From positions 744,001-808,000 of the forward strand of contig NZ_LT629710.1 of the NCBI RefSeq assembly GCF_900104535.1: a stretch of DNA of 64,000 nucleotides, given 5' to 3'. Of this stretch, positions 8,677 to 16,980 are shown piece by piece; the first letter of the stretch is position 1, and each line of letters begins with the position of its first letter. This DNA comes from Nakamurella panacisegetis (lineage in GTDB: Bacteria; Actinomycetota; Actinomycetes; Mycobacteriales; Nakamurellaceae). The notes under the pieces are model-generated. The model saw only the letters and a program-made list of their open reading frames with translations, had not been told where the DNA came from and ran no database searches. A program made the position numbers and the translations under genes.

Positions 8677-9645
8677 TCACTGGCCCGACGCTCGCCGGTA
8701 GACGATCGGTTGGTAGTAGTCCAGGTCGTCGAACGACGGATCGTCGTCCTCGAGGTCCACGATCTCCCGGCCGTGCCGGTAACCCGACGGCGGCACCTGG
8801 GAGACAGCGACCTCGGGCCGGCCGAACGAGCTGCCGACCACCGGCTCGTCGAGGCGGTCGAGGTGGTACTCCGGACGGATCTGCCGGGCCCGGCGCAGCC
8901 GAGCCAGACGCCGCTGGCGGATGTCGTTCTCGATCCGGACGGCCCGGCGCAGGTAGCCCAGATACGCGACGAGCAGCAGCCCGAAGAACCCGGTGCCCGA
9001 CCAGAGCACCGGCTTGACGAAGTAGGCCGCCACCCCGAACGCCACCGTGGCCAGGAACAGGACAACGGTGATGCGGCGACGCCGCGAGTACTTGTAGGCG
9101 CGAGCGACCTCGGCCGCGTCCGGGTCGTACCCGCCGCGGCCGTGGCGACGCGGGACCGGCCGCAGGTGGGACTCGTCGACCCCGGCAAACCGATCGCGCC
9201 GCGACGACGATGCACCGACGGCGACCGGCTCCCGGTCCACCGCCCCGTCGCGCTCGACCGTCGCGTCCTCGTAAGTGACCTCTTCGTAGGAGACCTCTTC
9301 GTAGGTGACCTCGGCGTACTCGACGTCCTCATAGTCGTCCGGTTCGCCGTCGAACTCGTCCTCGGCGTATGGGTCGTGCTCGTTGTCCAGCAGTACCTCG
9401 TCCAGGGCGTCGTCCCCGACCGCGCCGTCGGTCTCGAGATCCTCGGCGTACTGGTCGACCTCGGCCCGACGACGGAAGGTCGGGCGACGCCGAATGGAGG
9501 CCGAAGCCCGACGCAGGACCCGGAAAGAGCCGCCGTCGGTGTCGGTCTCGGGCACCGCTTCACGCCTCCGCGCAACCATCGGCACCAGGACTGTGAGCCA
9601 GGCGGCGACGAGTACCACGATGATGAGCGACGTGGGGATGGACAT
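8677..9645 (-). CDS. glpR: GlpR/SepX-type membrane protein, receptor for the gephyrin-like protein Glp
   Basis: 322 residues; ATG at 9645 with a good GAGGAGG site. It has an N-terminal membrane helix (about residues 4-23, SLIIVVLVAAWLTVLVP) and an Arg-rich stretch. An acidic Tyr/Glu region follows at about 75-125, with near-repeats EYAEV, TYEEV, SYEEV, TYEDA. Two closely spaced membrane helices lie at about 195-235, then a basic tail and a C-terminal DDDPSFDDLDYYQP. This layout, and the position beside RimJ-like and MoeA-like genes, match the actinobacterial protein called SepX in Streptomyces and GlpR in Corynebacterium, which binds Glp and takes part in division and polar growth. The assignment relies on synteny and topology. 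Confidence 0.75.
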   Translation of the reverse strand: MSIPTSLIIVVLVAAWLTVLVPMVARRREAVPETDTDGGSFRVLRRASASIRRRPTFRRRAEVDQYAEDLETDGAVGDDALDEVLLDNEHDPYAEDEFDGEPDDYEDVEYAEVTYEEVSYEEVTYEDATVERDGAVDREPVAVGASSSRRDRFAGVDESHLRPVPRRHGRGGYDPDAAEVARAYKYSRRRRITVVLFLATVAFGVAAYFVKPVLWSGTGFFGLLLVAYLGYLRRAVRIENDIRQRRLARLRRARQIRPEYHLDRLDEPVVGSSFGRPEVAVSQVPPSGYRHGREIVDLEDDDPSFDDLDYYQPIVYRRASGQ

Positions 9646-9810
9646 CGCGCCTCCTCTCGAATCAGATGCGGTCGGCCGGACGGGAACGCAGTAGCAGGCC
9701 TTGCGTTCACGCTAGCGAGGAAGGGGCGCCCAGCCCCGGAGGACACGCCCGTGATCATCACCCGACTGGCCGGTCAAGTTCCGATCGAGGGGTGACCGTG
9801 GGTCGGCCGA

Positions 9811-10503
9811 TCAGGCCGAGCCGGGCGCCCCCGGCCCCGGAGGTGGCGGGAGGGCGCCACTGTGCCAGCGGGACAACAACTCTGCGGCACCGCCGGGCAC
9901 CTCCTCCTTGGTCATGGCGAACAGGAGGTGGTCACGCCATGCTCCGTTGATGTCCAGGTAGCGCTGCAGGTACCCCTCCTGCCGGAACCCGATGTGGGCG
10001 ACAACGGCCTGGCTGGCCCGGTTCTCCGGCGCGATCGTCGCCTCGACGCGGTGCAGGCCGACCGGACCCAGCGCATGACCGGTGGCCAGCGCCACGGCGG
10101 CGGTGGCCACCCCGCCGCCCTGCCGGGTGGAGTCGACCCAGTAGCCGATCCACGCGGAGCGGAGGGCGCCGCGTTGCAGACCGCCGATGGTGACCTGGCC
10201 GGAGAACGTCCCGTCGACGGTGATAACGAACGGCAGCACCTCGCCACGACGGGCCGCCGCGATCAGCAACGATCGGTGAGAGTGCCACTGCGCCCTGGTG
10301 TGCCGCTCGGCCCAGCTGATGGAACTGGTGGCGTCCCAGGGGGCGATGAACCGCTCGTCGCGGATCCGGATCCGTTGCCAGGCATCACCGTCGGACCGGC
10401 GCAGCGGTCGGAGCTCGACCGCTCCCGCCTTCGTCGCCACCGGTCCAAGACGGGCCGGCCATCCCGGATGCCGACCGGCCGGCGGCCAGCCGTCGACGCT
10501 CAT
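9811..10503 (-). CDS. GNAT N-acetyltransferase, RimJ/RimL type
   Basis: 230 residues; ATG at 10503, only 7 bases after the Glp stop, so it is probably translated from the same message. The GNAT fold is visible in order: VELRPLRRSDGDAW (strand 1), GQVTIGGL, AWIGYWVDSTRQGGGVATAA (acetyl-CoA pyrophosphate loop, variant of Q/RxxGxG/A), then GLHRVEATIAPENRASQAV and IGFRQEGYLQRYLDINGAW. That is characteristic of the RimJ family, which acetylates protein N-termini such as ribosomal protein S5. The true target in actinobacteria is unknown. The C-terminus ends in a Pro/Gly-rich tail. Location between glp and glpR is the usual actinobacterial order. Confidence 0.88.
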   Translation of the reverse strand: MSVDGWPPAGRHPGWPARLGPVATKAGAVELRPLRRSDGDAWQRIRIRDERFIAPWDATSSISWAERHTRAQWHSHRSLLIAAARRGEVLPFVITVDGTFSGQVTIGGLQRGALRSAWIGYWVDSTRQGGGVATAAVALATGHALGPVGLHRVEATIAPENRASQAVVAHIGFRQEGYLQRYLDINGAWRDHLLFAMTKEEVPGGAAELLSRWHSGALPPPPGPGAPGSA

Positions 10504-10510
10504 TGGGCCG

Positions 10511-11734
10511 TCAGGCGCGCTGGGCCAGGAAGGAGACCGAAACCTCTGTCCCGACCGGGATGTCGGTGGCCTCCTCGTCGATCAGCACCAGGCAGTTCGC
10601 CTCGGCCAAGGAGGCCAGAAGGTGAGTGCCGCCACCGCCCAGGATGTGCACCAGGTACTCGTCGTCCTCGTCCCGCATCAGTTGGCCGCGCAGGAACTGG
10701 CGACGCCCTTCCGGCGACGCGATCGGCTCCAGCGTCCGGGCGGTGACCGTTCGGCGGTAAGGGTTGCGGCGGCCCAGCATCACCCGGAGCACGGGCCGCA
10801 CCATCACCTCGAACACCACCAGCGCCGACACCGGATTGATCGGCAGCAGGAACGTCGGCACGGCATCGGGCCCGAGGCGGCCGAACCCCTGGGCCGACCC
10901 GGGTTGCATGGCCACCCGGGTCAGATCCAGCTCGCCGAGATCGGACAGTGCCTCGACCACCAGTTCGGCGCTGTGCCCCCCGGCCGCACCGGAGATCACC
11001 ACGCACTCGGACACCAGCAGCCGGGCCTCGACCAGTTCCCTGAGCTTCCGCGGGTCCCGCGGGGCGATGCCGACCCGGTTCACCTCGGCGCCGGCGTCCC
11101 GAGCCGCGGCCGCCAGGGCGAAGGAGTTCACGTCGTAGACCTGGCCCGGGCCCGGCGACCGGGAGACGTCGACCAGTTCGTCACCGACACTGATGATGGA
11201 CAACCGGGGTTTGGGGTGGACGAGAACCTTGTCCCGTCCGACAGCGGCCAGCAGACCGACCTGGGCCGAGCCGATGAACGCACCCGAGCGGACCGCCACG
11301 TCGCCGGGCTGCACGTCCTCGCCGGTCCGCCGGACGTACTGCCCGGACCCGACCGAGCGGGTGACGTGGACCCGAGCTCCGGACCGCTGGGCCCCGGACC
11401 GCGGGACGACCGCGTCGGCGATGGTCGGCAGTGGCGCACCGGTCGCCACGTAGACCGACTGGTGCGGCTGGAGACGGTGGGCGGTCCGGGTACCGGCGTC
11501 GATCTCGCCGACCACGGGCAGCAGGATCGGGCTGTCGGCGCTCGCGCCCTGCACATCGACCGACCGCACGGCGTACCCGTCGACGGCCGCCTGGTCGAAC
11601 GCGGGCAACGCCGCAGAGGCCACGACCTCCTCGGCGCACAGCAGACCCTGGGCCTCGGAGATGGCGACCCGCACCGGGGGCGGCGTCAGCGCCGCGGCCA
11701 GCACCATGTCGAGTTGTGCGGTGACCGAGCGCAT
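10511..11734 (-). CDS. glp: Gephyrin-like molybdotransferase homologue Glp (MoeA paralogue)
   Basis: 407 residues from the ATG at 11734, preceded by GGGAGAT; the open frame extends further upstream but without family similarity. MoeA domains are recognisable: VRVAISEAQGLLCAEEVVA, PAFDQAAVDGYAVR, YVATGAPLPTIADAVV, PRLSIISVGDEL and INPVSALVVFEVMVRP. Positions used for molybdate insertion are changed. The usual PGKP reads PGSA (MQPGSAQGFG), and the SVGDYD region reads SGAAGGHSAE. This and the neighbourhood (RimJ-like, GlpR) point to Glp, a non-canonical gephyrin homologue tied to cell division in Corynebacterium, rather than a working MoeA. It is divergent from the cyclo-ligase gene with a 190-base gap. 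Confidence 0.8.
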   Translation of the reverse strand: MRSVTAQLDMVLAAALTPPPVRVAISEAQGLLCAEEVVASAALPAFDQAAVDGYAVRSVDVQGASADSPILLPVVGEIDAGTRTAHRLQPHQSVYVATGAPLPTIADAVVPRSGAQRSGARVHVTRSVGSGQYVRRTGEDVQPGDVAVRSGAFIGSAQVGLLAAVGRDKVLVHPKPRLSIISVGDELVDVSRSPGPGQVYDVNSFALAAAARDAGAEVNRVGIAPRDPRKLRELVEARLLVSECVVISGAAGGHSAELVVEALSDLGELDLTRVAMQPGSAQGFGRLGPDAVPTFLLPINPVSALVVFEVMVRPVLRVMLGRRNPYRRTVTARTLEPIASPEGRRQFLRGQLMRDEDDEYLVHILGGGGTHLLASLAEANCLVLIDEEATDIPVGTEVSVSFLAQRA

Positions 11735-11923
11735 CAGATCTCCCGGTTCCGTCCGGCGGTCGTTGAACCGGCGGCGCTGCCCGCGGGCAGCGCCCCTGAC
11801 GACAAACGCACCGACGAGTCCTGGGCCATAACCGGTAACGCTACTGTCTCGCCCGCCCCTGGCCATGACGACACCACTGCGGAGGCGCACGTTGCTCCGC
11901 CCGACGGCGCCTACGGTGAACCG

Positions 11924-12514
11924 GTGACCCAGGATCCCGCGTCGGTCGCCGCCGGCAAGTCGGCCCTGCGTCGACCGTTGCTCGCGGCCCGCGCCCGACG
12001 AGCACCGGAGGACCGCGCGGCCGCCGCCGCCGCGAACACCGCTCACCTGCTGACCGCCCTTCGGGGCGCGAGGATCGTCTGCGCGTACCTGCCGCTGCCC
12101 ACCGAACCTCTGGAGGCCGCCCTTCTGGACTTGCTGGTCGAACGTGGGGTGTCGGTGCTGGTCCCGGTGGTCAGGGCCGATGCGCCGCTGGACTGGTGCC
12201 GCCATCCCGCTCCCACCGGCCCGGGCGCGTTCGGCATCGCCGAGCCGGCCGGACCCCGGCTGGGTCCGACGGCCGTGGCCGGAGCCGATGCGGTGCTGGT
12301 GCCGGCCCTGGCCGTCGACCGCGCCGGACGGCGGCTCGGTCGCGGCGGCGGGCATTACGACCGCACTCTGGCCCTGCTCCGCGACGTGCGGCCGGAGCTC
12401 GTCGGGGTGCTGTTCGACGGGGAGCTGCTCGAGCACGTGCCGGCCGACCGTCATGACATCGCGGTGACGTCGGTCGTCACACCGGCCGGTGGTTGGCACC
12501 GTTTGCGCAGGTGA
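11924..12514 (+). CDS. 5-formyltetrahydrofolate cyclo-ligase
   Basis: 196 residues from the GTG at 11924; upstream in-frame sequence has no family similarity. The enzyme converts 5-formyl-THF to 5,10-methenyl-THF with ATP, salvaging an inhibitory folate. Family blocks are SALRRPLLAARARR at the N-terminus, VCAYLPLPTEPLE, ADAVLVPALAVDRAGRRLGR, the ATP-binding GGGHYDRTL (usual form GGGYYDR) and the C-terminal LEHVPADRHDIAVTSVVT. The following genes (FmdB, SAF protein, MscL) are a common actinobacterial set. It is divergent from glp. Confidence 0.93.
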   Translation: MTQDPASVAAGKSALRRPLLAARARRAPEDRAAAAAANTAHLLTALRGARIVCAYLPLPTEPLEAALLDLLVERGVSVLVPVVRADAPLDWCRHPAPTGPGAFGIAEPAGPRLGPTAVAGADAVLVPALAVDRAGRRLGRGGGHYDRTLALLRDVRPELVGVLFDGELLEHVPADRHDIAVTSVVTPAGGWHRLRR

Positions 12515-12545
12515 GAGCGGCCCACTTGCACCGCGCAACCGAATG

Positions 12546-12598
12546 CGAGCATCATCGAATTGGCAGTCTCGTGTTTCGAGTGCCAACGTTGATGCTCG
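12546..12598. promoter_or_regulatory. CIRCE-like palindrome inside a larger stem-loop
   Basis: The core is TTGGCAGTC, nine bases, GAGTGCCAA (12560-12586), which has exactly the 9-N9-9 layout of the HrcA operator CIRCE with one mismatch between arms. It is enclosed by a second inverted repeat, CGAGCATCA (12546-12554) and TGATGCTCG (12590-12598). The site lies 32 bases after the cyclo-ligase stop and 136 bases before fmdB. It could be an operator or an RNA hairpin ending cyclo-ligase transcription; no T-run follows. Confidence 0.5.
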
Positions 12599-12721
12599 GA
12601 TGATCGGCCGTGGTATTCACTAGGGCCGATGGGACCGAGGCTCGCCGAGCGCTACCCAAGCAGATTCAGATGTCTTCTACCCCGCGTGCCGCGCGCCGCG
12701 GGGTGACCGCCGGAGGAACGT

Positions 12722-13096
12722 GTGCCCACCTACCAATACGCCTGCACCGAGTGCGGGCACCGCTTCGAGCAGGTTCAGGCCTTCTCGGAGGCGTCCCTGA
12801 CGGAATGCCCGAACTGCGGTGGCAAGCTCCGCAAGGTCTACGGATCGGTGGGTGTGGTGTTCAAGGGCAGCGGCTTCTACCGGACCGACTCCCGCTCCGG
12901 TGCGGTGCCTGCCGTCTCCAGCGAAAAGTCCGACTCCTCGTCGTCCGAGTCGAAGCCGGCCGCCAAGGAGTCCTCCCCCAAGAAGACGTCCGATGCCGGC
13001 TCGTCATCGGGGTCGTCGACAGCCGGATCGTCATCGAGTTCGTCGTCCGGTTCGTCGTCCTCCTCCAGCAAGCCGGCGGCCGCGGCCACCACCTGA
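12722..13096 (+). CDS. FmdB-family zinc-ribbon protein with poly-serine tail
   Basis: 124 residues; GTG at 12722 with GGAGGAACGT just upstream. The first 60 residues are the FmdB regulatory-protein fold: MPTYQYACTECGHRFEQVQ with CxxC at 9-12, a second CxxC in ECPNCGGKLRKVYG, and VFKGSGFYRTDSR. The rest is a low-complexity tail of Ser, Lys, Ala and Glu (about residues 67-124) ending in alanines. FmdB was named from a formamidase operon and its role in actinobacteria is not established. The neighbours are a folate enzyme and a SAF-domain protein. Confidence 0.9.
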   Translation: MPTYQYACTECGHRFEQVQAFSEASLTECPNCGGKLRKVYGSVGVVFKGSGFYRTDSRSGAVPAVSSEKSDSSSSESKPAAKESSPKKTSDAGSSSGSSTAGSSSSSSSGSSSSSSKPAAAATT

Positions 13097-13177
13097 CCCT
13101 GGGTTGTCCACACACCCCTGAACGGTCCACATTCCGCACTCGCCGCGCTCGCGTGCGCCGAGTGGTGCCTACCGTCG

Positions 13178-13861
13178 GTGCATGCCGCCCCTACGACCAG
13201 CCGCCCGGCCGCTCCGGTGAGGCGGGCCCCTGGCCTGCAACCGCACTGGCCCGACCGCCTTTCCGGGCTGATCGGACGCCGGCGCCGGGGCGGGCGCCGC
13301 GTTCGCCGCATCCGGCGCGTGGTGGCTGTCCTGCTGCTGATCGCGGCCGGGGTCACGGCGGTAGCCGGCCGGCCGGGCCCGCCGGCGGGATCGCGGGTGC
13401 TGGCGGTGACCCGTGACCTTCCCACCGGCGCCACCCTGACCGATGCCGATGTCGCGACGGTCTCGGCCGCCGATCCACCTGACGGCGCCCTGGGCGTGGC
13501 ATCTCAAGCCGTTGGTCGTCAGTTGTCGGCGCCGGTCCGCAAGGGCGAGGTCCTGACCGACGTGCGGCTGGTGTCCACCGGTCGGCCTGACCCGGGTGCG
13601 GGGCGAGTGGCGGTGCCGGTCCGGCCGGCCGACCCGGCGACGGTCGATCTGCTCACCCCGGGGATCCACGTTGCGGTGCTGGCCGTCGCCGAGAGCGGAC
13701 AGGCCACGCTGCTGGCGCCGGATGCGGTGGTCCTGGCCATCCCGCCGCCGTCGAAGTCCGAACCGGACAAGCGGTTGGTGGTGCTGGCCGTCCCGACCGG
13801 CGCGGCCGACCGGATCACCGCGATCGGCGTGAGCGGCGCCCTGGCCCTCCGGTTCACCTGA
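13178..13861 (+). CDS. SAF-domain membrane protein, CpaB/RcpC-like
   Basis: 227 residues from the GTG at 13178. A cytoplasmic Arg-rich N-terminus (about 1-45) precedes one membrane helix (about 46-64, VVAVLLLIAAGVTAVAG). A SAF domain follows: RVLAVTRDLPTGATLTDADV, VGRQLSAPVRKGEVLTDVRL, then VAVPVRPADPATVDLLTPGI and a C-terminal VAVLAV/VVLAIP region. SAF domains of this type occur in Flp pilus assembly protein CpaB and in stand-alone actinobacterial proteins. No pilus genes are nearby, so a pilus role is not supported. The weak ribosome-binding site leaves the start uncertain. Confidence 0.8.
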   Translation: MHAAPTTSRPAAPVRRAPGLQPHWPDRLSGLIGRRRRGGRRVRRIRRVVAVLLLIAAGVTAVAGRPGPPAGSRVLAVTRDLPTGATLTDADVATVSAADPPDGALGVASQAVGRQLSAPVRKGEVLTDVRLVSTGRPDPGAGRVAVPVRPADPATVDLLTPGIHVAVLAVAESGQATLLAPDAVVLAIPPPSKSEPDKRLVVLAVPTGAADRITAIGVSGALALRFT

Positions 13862-14002
13862 CGGAGGATCCCGATCACGCCGAGTCGGCCTCGCGCACGG
13901 CGGCCGAAGGTTGATCTGCCGATAATCCGCGACGCGTAGGGTTCGGCGCGTCCAGCCAGCGCGGCGCCGACCACGGCGCCATCGTCCCCAGGAGACACGA
14001 AA

Positions 14003-14428
14003 ATGCTCAAAGGTTTCAAAGACTTCATCATGCGCGGGAACGTGGTGGAACTCGCGATCGCCGTGGTCATCGGTACGGCCTTCACCGCTGTGGTGTCGGC
14101 GTTCACCAAGTACATCATCAGCCCGATCATCGCCGCGGTCGGCGGCACCAACGTCAATGGCCTCGCCATCCGCCTGGTCAAGGGCAACGACGCCAGCCTG
14201 ATGGACTTCGGAGCCGTCATCACGGCCGGGATCACCTTCCTGATCACAGCCGCCGTCGTCTACTTCGTCTTCGTGCTGCCGCTGAACAAGCTGGCTGAGC
14301 GCCGCAAGCGCGGAGAGATCCCGGCACCGGCCACCCCGACCGAACTGGAACTGCTGATCGAGATCCGCGATCTGCTCGCCGCCGGGAACACCGACGCCGC
14401 AGCCGCGGTCATCGAAAAGACCATCTGA
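14003..14428 (+). CDS. mscL: Large-conductance mechanosensitive channel MscL
   Basis: 141 residues; ATG at 14003 preceded by CAGGAG. The highly conserved N-terminus MLKGFKDFIMRGNVVELAIA and first pore helix VVIGTAFTAVVSAFT are present. A periplasmic loop and the second helix (FGAVITAGITFLITAAVVYFVFV) follow, then the cytoplasmic helix after LNKLAERRKRGE. MscL opens under membrane tension to release solutes on osmotic downshock. It has the full family length and is the last gene of the fmdB-SAF-mscL run. Confidence 0.97.
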   Translation: MLKGFKDFIMRGNVVELAIAVVIGTAFTAVVSAFTKYIISPIIAAVGGTNVNGLAIRLVKGNDASLMDFGAVITAGITFLITAAVVYFVFVLPLNKLAERRKRGEIPAPATPTELELLIEIRDLLAAGNTDAAAAVIEKTI

Positions 14429-14446
14429 CGGCCCGCGGCCGTCGGG

Positions 14447-14698
14447 TCAGCCGTGATGCGGCGGGCGGTTGTCCCGGTACCACTGCTCGCTGTACCCGCC
14501 GTCGGCTGAACCGCCCCGTTCGTCACTCGTGGTGTCCGGCAACACATCTCCGAAGATCTCGTCGAGCATCCGACGATCGATCGTGCGCGGCCGAAGCTTC
14601 GGCTCAGCGGACACGGCCGGCGTCTCAGCGGACGCGGGCGGCGTCTTCGCCGACGCGGGCGGCGTCTCGGGGGCTGGGTCGGGCGCTGGTGCGTTCAT
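14447..14698 (-). CDS. Small proline/alanine-rich protein with conserved C-terminal motif
   Basis: 83 residues from the ATG at 14698. The N-terminal half is a degenerate repeat (TPPASAKTPPASAETPAVSA). The C-terminal half is more like a folded motif: RTIDRRMLDEIFGDVLPDTTSDE, then GYSEQWYRDNRPPHHG. I recognise the end as resembling short conserved actinobacterial proteins of unknown function but cannot name a family. It follows moaB on the same strand after 60 bases and converges with mscL 18 bases away, so it is probably the last gene of a moaB operon. Confidence 0.7.
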   Translation of the reverse strand: MNAPAPDPAPETPPASAKTPPASAETPAVSAEPKLRPRTIDRRMLDEIFGDVLPDTTSDERGGSADGGYSEQWYRDNRPPHHG

Positions 14699-14758
14699 CA
14701 CCACCAGCTTGCCACGCCGGGCTCCGGGCCACCGCGAGGTAGCCCGGAGCGGAGCCGA

Positions 14759-15253
14759 TCAGATCTCCGGGTCGGAGAGCTCCCCGATCACGTGGACCGC
14801 CAACGGGATCAGGGTCGCCAGGCCGTCCCGGATGGCCTGACGGGACCCGGCCACATTGGCCACCAGCGTGGAACCGGAGACGCCGACGAGCCCGCGCGAG
14901 ACCACCGCGTCGGTGACTCCGGCCGCCATTCCCGACCAGCGGAGAGCCTGGGCGATGCCCGGCAGCTCCCGGTCGAGCACCTCCTCGGTCACGTCGGGGG
15001 TGACGTCGCGCGGCGAGATGCCGGTGCCCCCGACGGTGACCACGAGATCGACACCGCCGATGACCGCGGTGTTCAGCGCATTCCGGATGTCGAGCGCGTC
15101 GGAGGGCACGGCAACCGAGCCGTCGACGACGAACCCCGCCTCGGTGAGCAACTCCGTCACCAGCGCGCCCGCCCCGTTGTCGCCCTCGCCGTGGACCAGC
15201 TGGTCGGTGATCGACACGATGAGCGCGCGACCGGCGTGTGGTGTGGTCGGCAT
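14759..15253 (-). CDS. moaB: MoaB/Mog-family molybdopterin-binding protein
   Basis: 164 residues from the ATG at 15253, with an excellent AGGAGGT site 8 bases upstream; the frame is open further upstream but this start is decisive. The MoCF_biosynth fold is evident: ALIVSITDQLVHGEGDNGAG, VVTVGGTGISPRDVTPDVTEEV (GGTG pterin-binding loop), LRWSGMAAGVTDAVVSRGL and a C-terminal TLIPLAVHVIGEL. MoaB/Mog proteins adenylylate molybdopterin. It is a single domain of usual length. It is transcribed away from the divergent phosphatase gene, 126 bases apart. Confidence 0.9.
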   Translation of the reverse strand: MPTTPHAGRALIVSITDQLVHGEGDNGAGALVTELLTEAGFVVDGSVAVPSDALDIRNALNTAVIGGVDLVVTVGGTGISPRDVTPDVTEEVLDRELPGIAQALRWSGMAAGVTDAVVSRGLVGVSGSTLVANVAGSRQAIRDGLATLIPLAVHVIGELSDPEI

Positions 15254-15379
15254 GGCCGGCACCTCCTGTTTTCTGTCCGCCGCCGGGCTCGGAGGCGAAC
15301 TGTCGTTGCAAGCACAGTAGCCACCGTCAGGTGGGCCGTTGTGCACAGGGCGCGTCCGTGCTGCGGCAGGATGGGACGG

Positions 15380-16045
15380 ATGCGGCTGATCTTGATCCGG
15401 CACGGCGAATCGGTGGGGAACGTGGACGAGTCCGCGTTCTGCTTGATTCCCGATCACGCCATGGACCTCACCGACGTCGGCGTCCAGCAGGCGAAGGACG
15501 CCGGCGCGCGGCTACGCGAACTCCTAGGCCCACAACCGGTCGACGTGTTCGTGTCTCCCTACCGCCGGACCTGGCAGACCCTGGAACACCTGGCCCTCGG
15601 ATCCCGGATCCGCCGGGTCCGGGAGGAGCCACGGCTCCGGGAGCAGGACTGGGGCAACCTGCAGGATCTGGCCAGCCAGCAGCGACAGAAGCGGGAACGC
15701 AACGCATTCGGGCACTTCTTCTACCGCCTGGACTCCGGGGAGTCCGGTGCCGACGTCTACGACCGCCTCACCGGATTCCTCACCGGGCTCACCTCGCCCT
15801 GGGCCGATGACGCCGGCGAACAGGATCGGACGGTCCTGCTGGTGACCCACGGCCTGGCTATGCGGCTGGCCTGCATGGCCCTGATGGGGTGGACGGTGAG
15901 CGAATTCGAGGCCCTGAGCAATCCCGTCAACGGCGACTTCCGCGTGCTCACCCGCCTCGACACCAACGGCAGCTCCACCGGCGGCGGACTTCTCGGACTG
16001 GGCCCGGCCTGGGTGCTCGATCGCCCTTTCGACACCTGGAAGTAA
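15380..16045 (+). CDS. Histidine phosphatase family protein (phosphoglycerate mutase-like)
   Basis: 221 residues; ATG at 15380 gives MRLILIRHGESVGN, and an in-frame ATG nine bases earlier (15371) is possible. The catalytic RHGE motif is at residues 7-10, with Arg in VSPYRRTWQTLEHL and the second catalytic His in LLVTHGLAMRLACMALMGW. The substrate is not predictable; members range from phosphoglycerate mutase to acid phosphatase. There is no signal peptide. It converges with the downstream alpha/beta hydrolase, 8 bases apart. Confidence 0.9.
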   Translation: MRLILIRHGESVGNVDESAFCLIPDHAMDLTDVGVQQAKDAGARLRELLGPQPVDVFVSPYRRTWQTLEHLALGSRIRRVREEPRLREQDWGNLQDLASQQRQKRERNAFGHFFYRLDSGESGADVYDRLTGFLTGLTSPWADDAGEQDRTVLLVTHGLAMRLACMALMGWTVSEFEALSNPVNGDFRVLTRLDTNGSSTGGGLLGLGPAWVLDRPFDTWK

Positions 16046-16053
16046 CGCGCTGA

Positions 16054-16890
16054 TCAGCGGGCGAGGAACTCCACCGCGGCGGTACGGAACGCGGCCGACG
16101 GGACCGCGCTGACGTGATCGCGACCGGGCAGCAGCAGATGCCGTCCGTCGGGCAGGCCGGCCGCCCAGGCCTGGGTGGCGTCGGTGATCCGGTCCCGGTC
16201 GCCCGCGACCACCAGGGTCGGGACCGAGACGGACGTCGCTGGCAGCCAGGTCGGATCGGCCGCCATTCCCTCGACGAAGGCCGACAGCGCAGAGAGATCA
16301 GCTCCGCGGCCGGCCAGGACCATCCGGGCCATCCGCCGTCCCGGGCTGTCCGGCCCTCGAGCACCGCCGAGCTCCGCCCGGAATTCGGCGAGATCGACAT
16401 CCTGCAGCAGAGGCCGGCCGTCATACCCGCCGATGACGGCCCGGCCGATGACGGGCAGGCCGTCCGGCCACGGCTGCGCCCCGGGTGCGCCCGCCGCGGC
16501 AGCGATCAGTTCTCCGGCCAGCCGGCCACCCATCGAATAGCCGATCAGGTCGACGGTCGGCACCGGCCCGAGCACCGCCGGGAGCGCCTCCAGCACCGCC
16601 ACCAGGTCCCGCAGGACAATGGGCAGGCTGTAGTCCTGCGCGTGATGGGATCGGGCAGAGAGGCCGTGACCACGGATGTCGACCGTGACGGCGGTCCGGC
16701 CGGCCCGGGCCAGTTGGGCCAGCCATCCGGTCGCGACCCAGTTGGCACGCGCGCTGGAGCCGAACCCGTGGATCAGGAGCACCGGGGCGCCCTGGCCGAT
16801 GGGACCGATTCGCACGGAGACGGCGGCGCCGCCGTCTCCGGTGACCGCCAGGGCCGCACCGTCGGGTTCTGAGTGGTTCGGCTGGGTCAC
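16054..16890 (-). CDS. Alpha/beta-fold hydrolase
   Basis: 278 residues from the GTG at 16890. It has the typical order LLIHGFGSSARANW (oxyanion region), TVDIRGHGLSARSHH, nucleophile elbow GYSMGGRLAGE (Ser), Asp loop LVVAGDRDRITDA and catalytic His in LLPGRDHVSAVP. Its substrate cannot be told from the sequence. It is divergent from the AMP-dependent ligase, with a 90-base gap holding both promoters. Confidence 0.9.
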   Translation of the reverse strand: MTQPNHSEPDGAALAVTGDGGAAVSVRIGPIGQGAPVLLIHGFGSSARANWVATGWLAQLARAGRTAVTVDIRGHGLSARSHHAQDYSLPIVLRDLVAVLEALPAVLGPVPTVDLIGYSMGGRLAGELIAAAAGAPGAQPWPDGLPVIGRAVIGGYDGRPLLQDVDLAEFRAELGGARGPDSPGRRMARMVLAGRGADLSALSAFVEGMAADPTWLPATSVSVPTLVVAGDRDRITDATQAWAAGLPDGRHLLLPGRDHVSAVPSAAFRTAAVEFLAR

Positions 16891-16980
16891 TCCCCTATCC
16901 TGCCCGACCGGCGGCAGCCTGCCGTCTCCGCAGGTCAACCGCGCAGGTGGCGCGTAGCGTGACGGGGTGGTCGGCCCCCG

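Noticed and set aside
9270-9340. CRISPR-like short repeats
   Set aside because: Units are about 15 bases, in frame within a coding region, without spacers or cas genes.
10298-11923. Plus-strand frame continuous with the cyclo-ligase, making a 738-residue protein
   Set aside because: The upstream part is antisense to glp and has no family similarity; the cyclo-ligase proper starts at the GTG at 11924.
13020-13090. Serine-codon repeat as a separate element
   Set aside because: It is the low-complexity tail of the FmdB-type protein, common in actinobacterial members.
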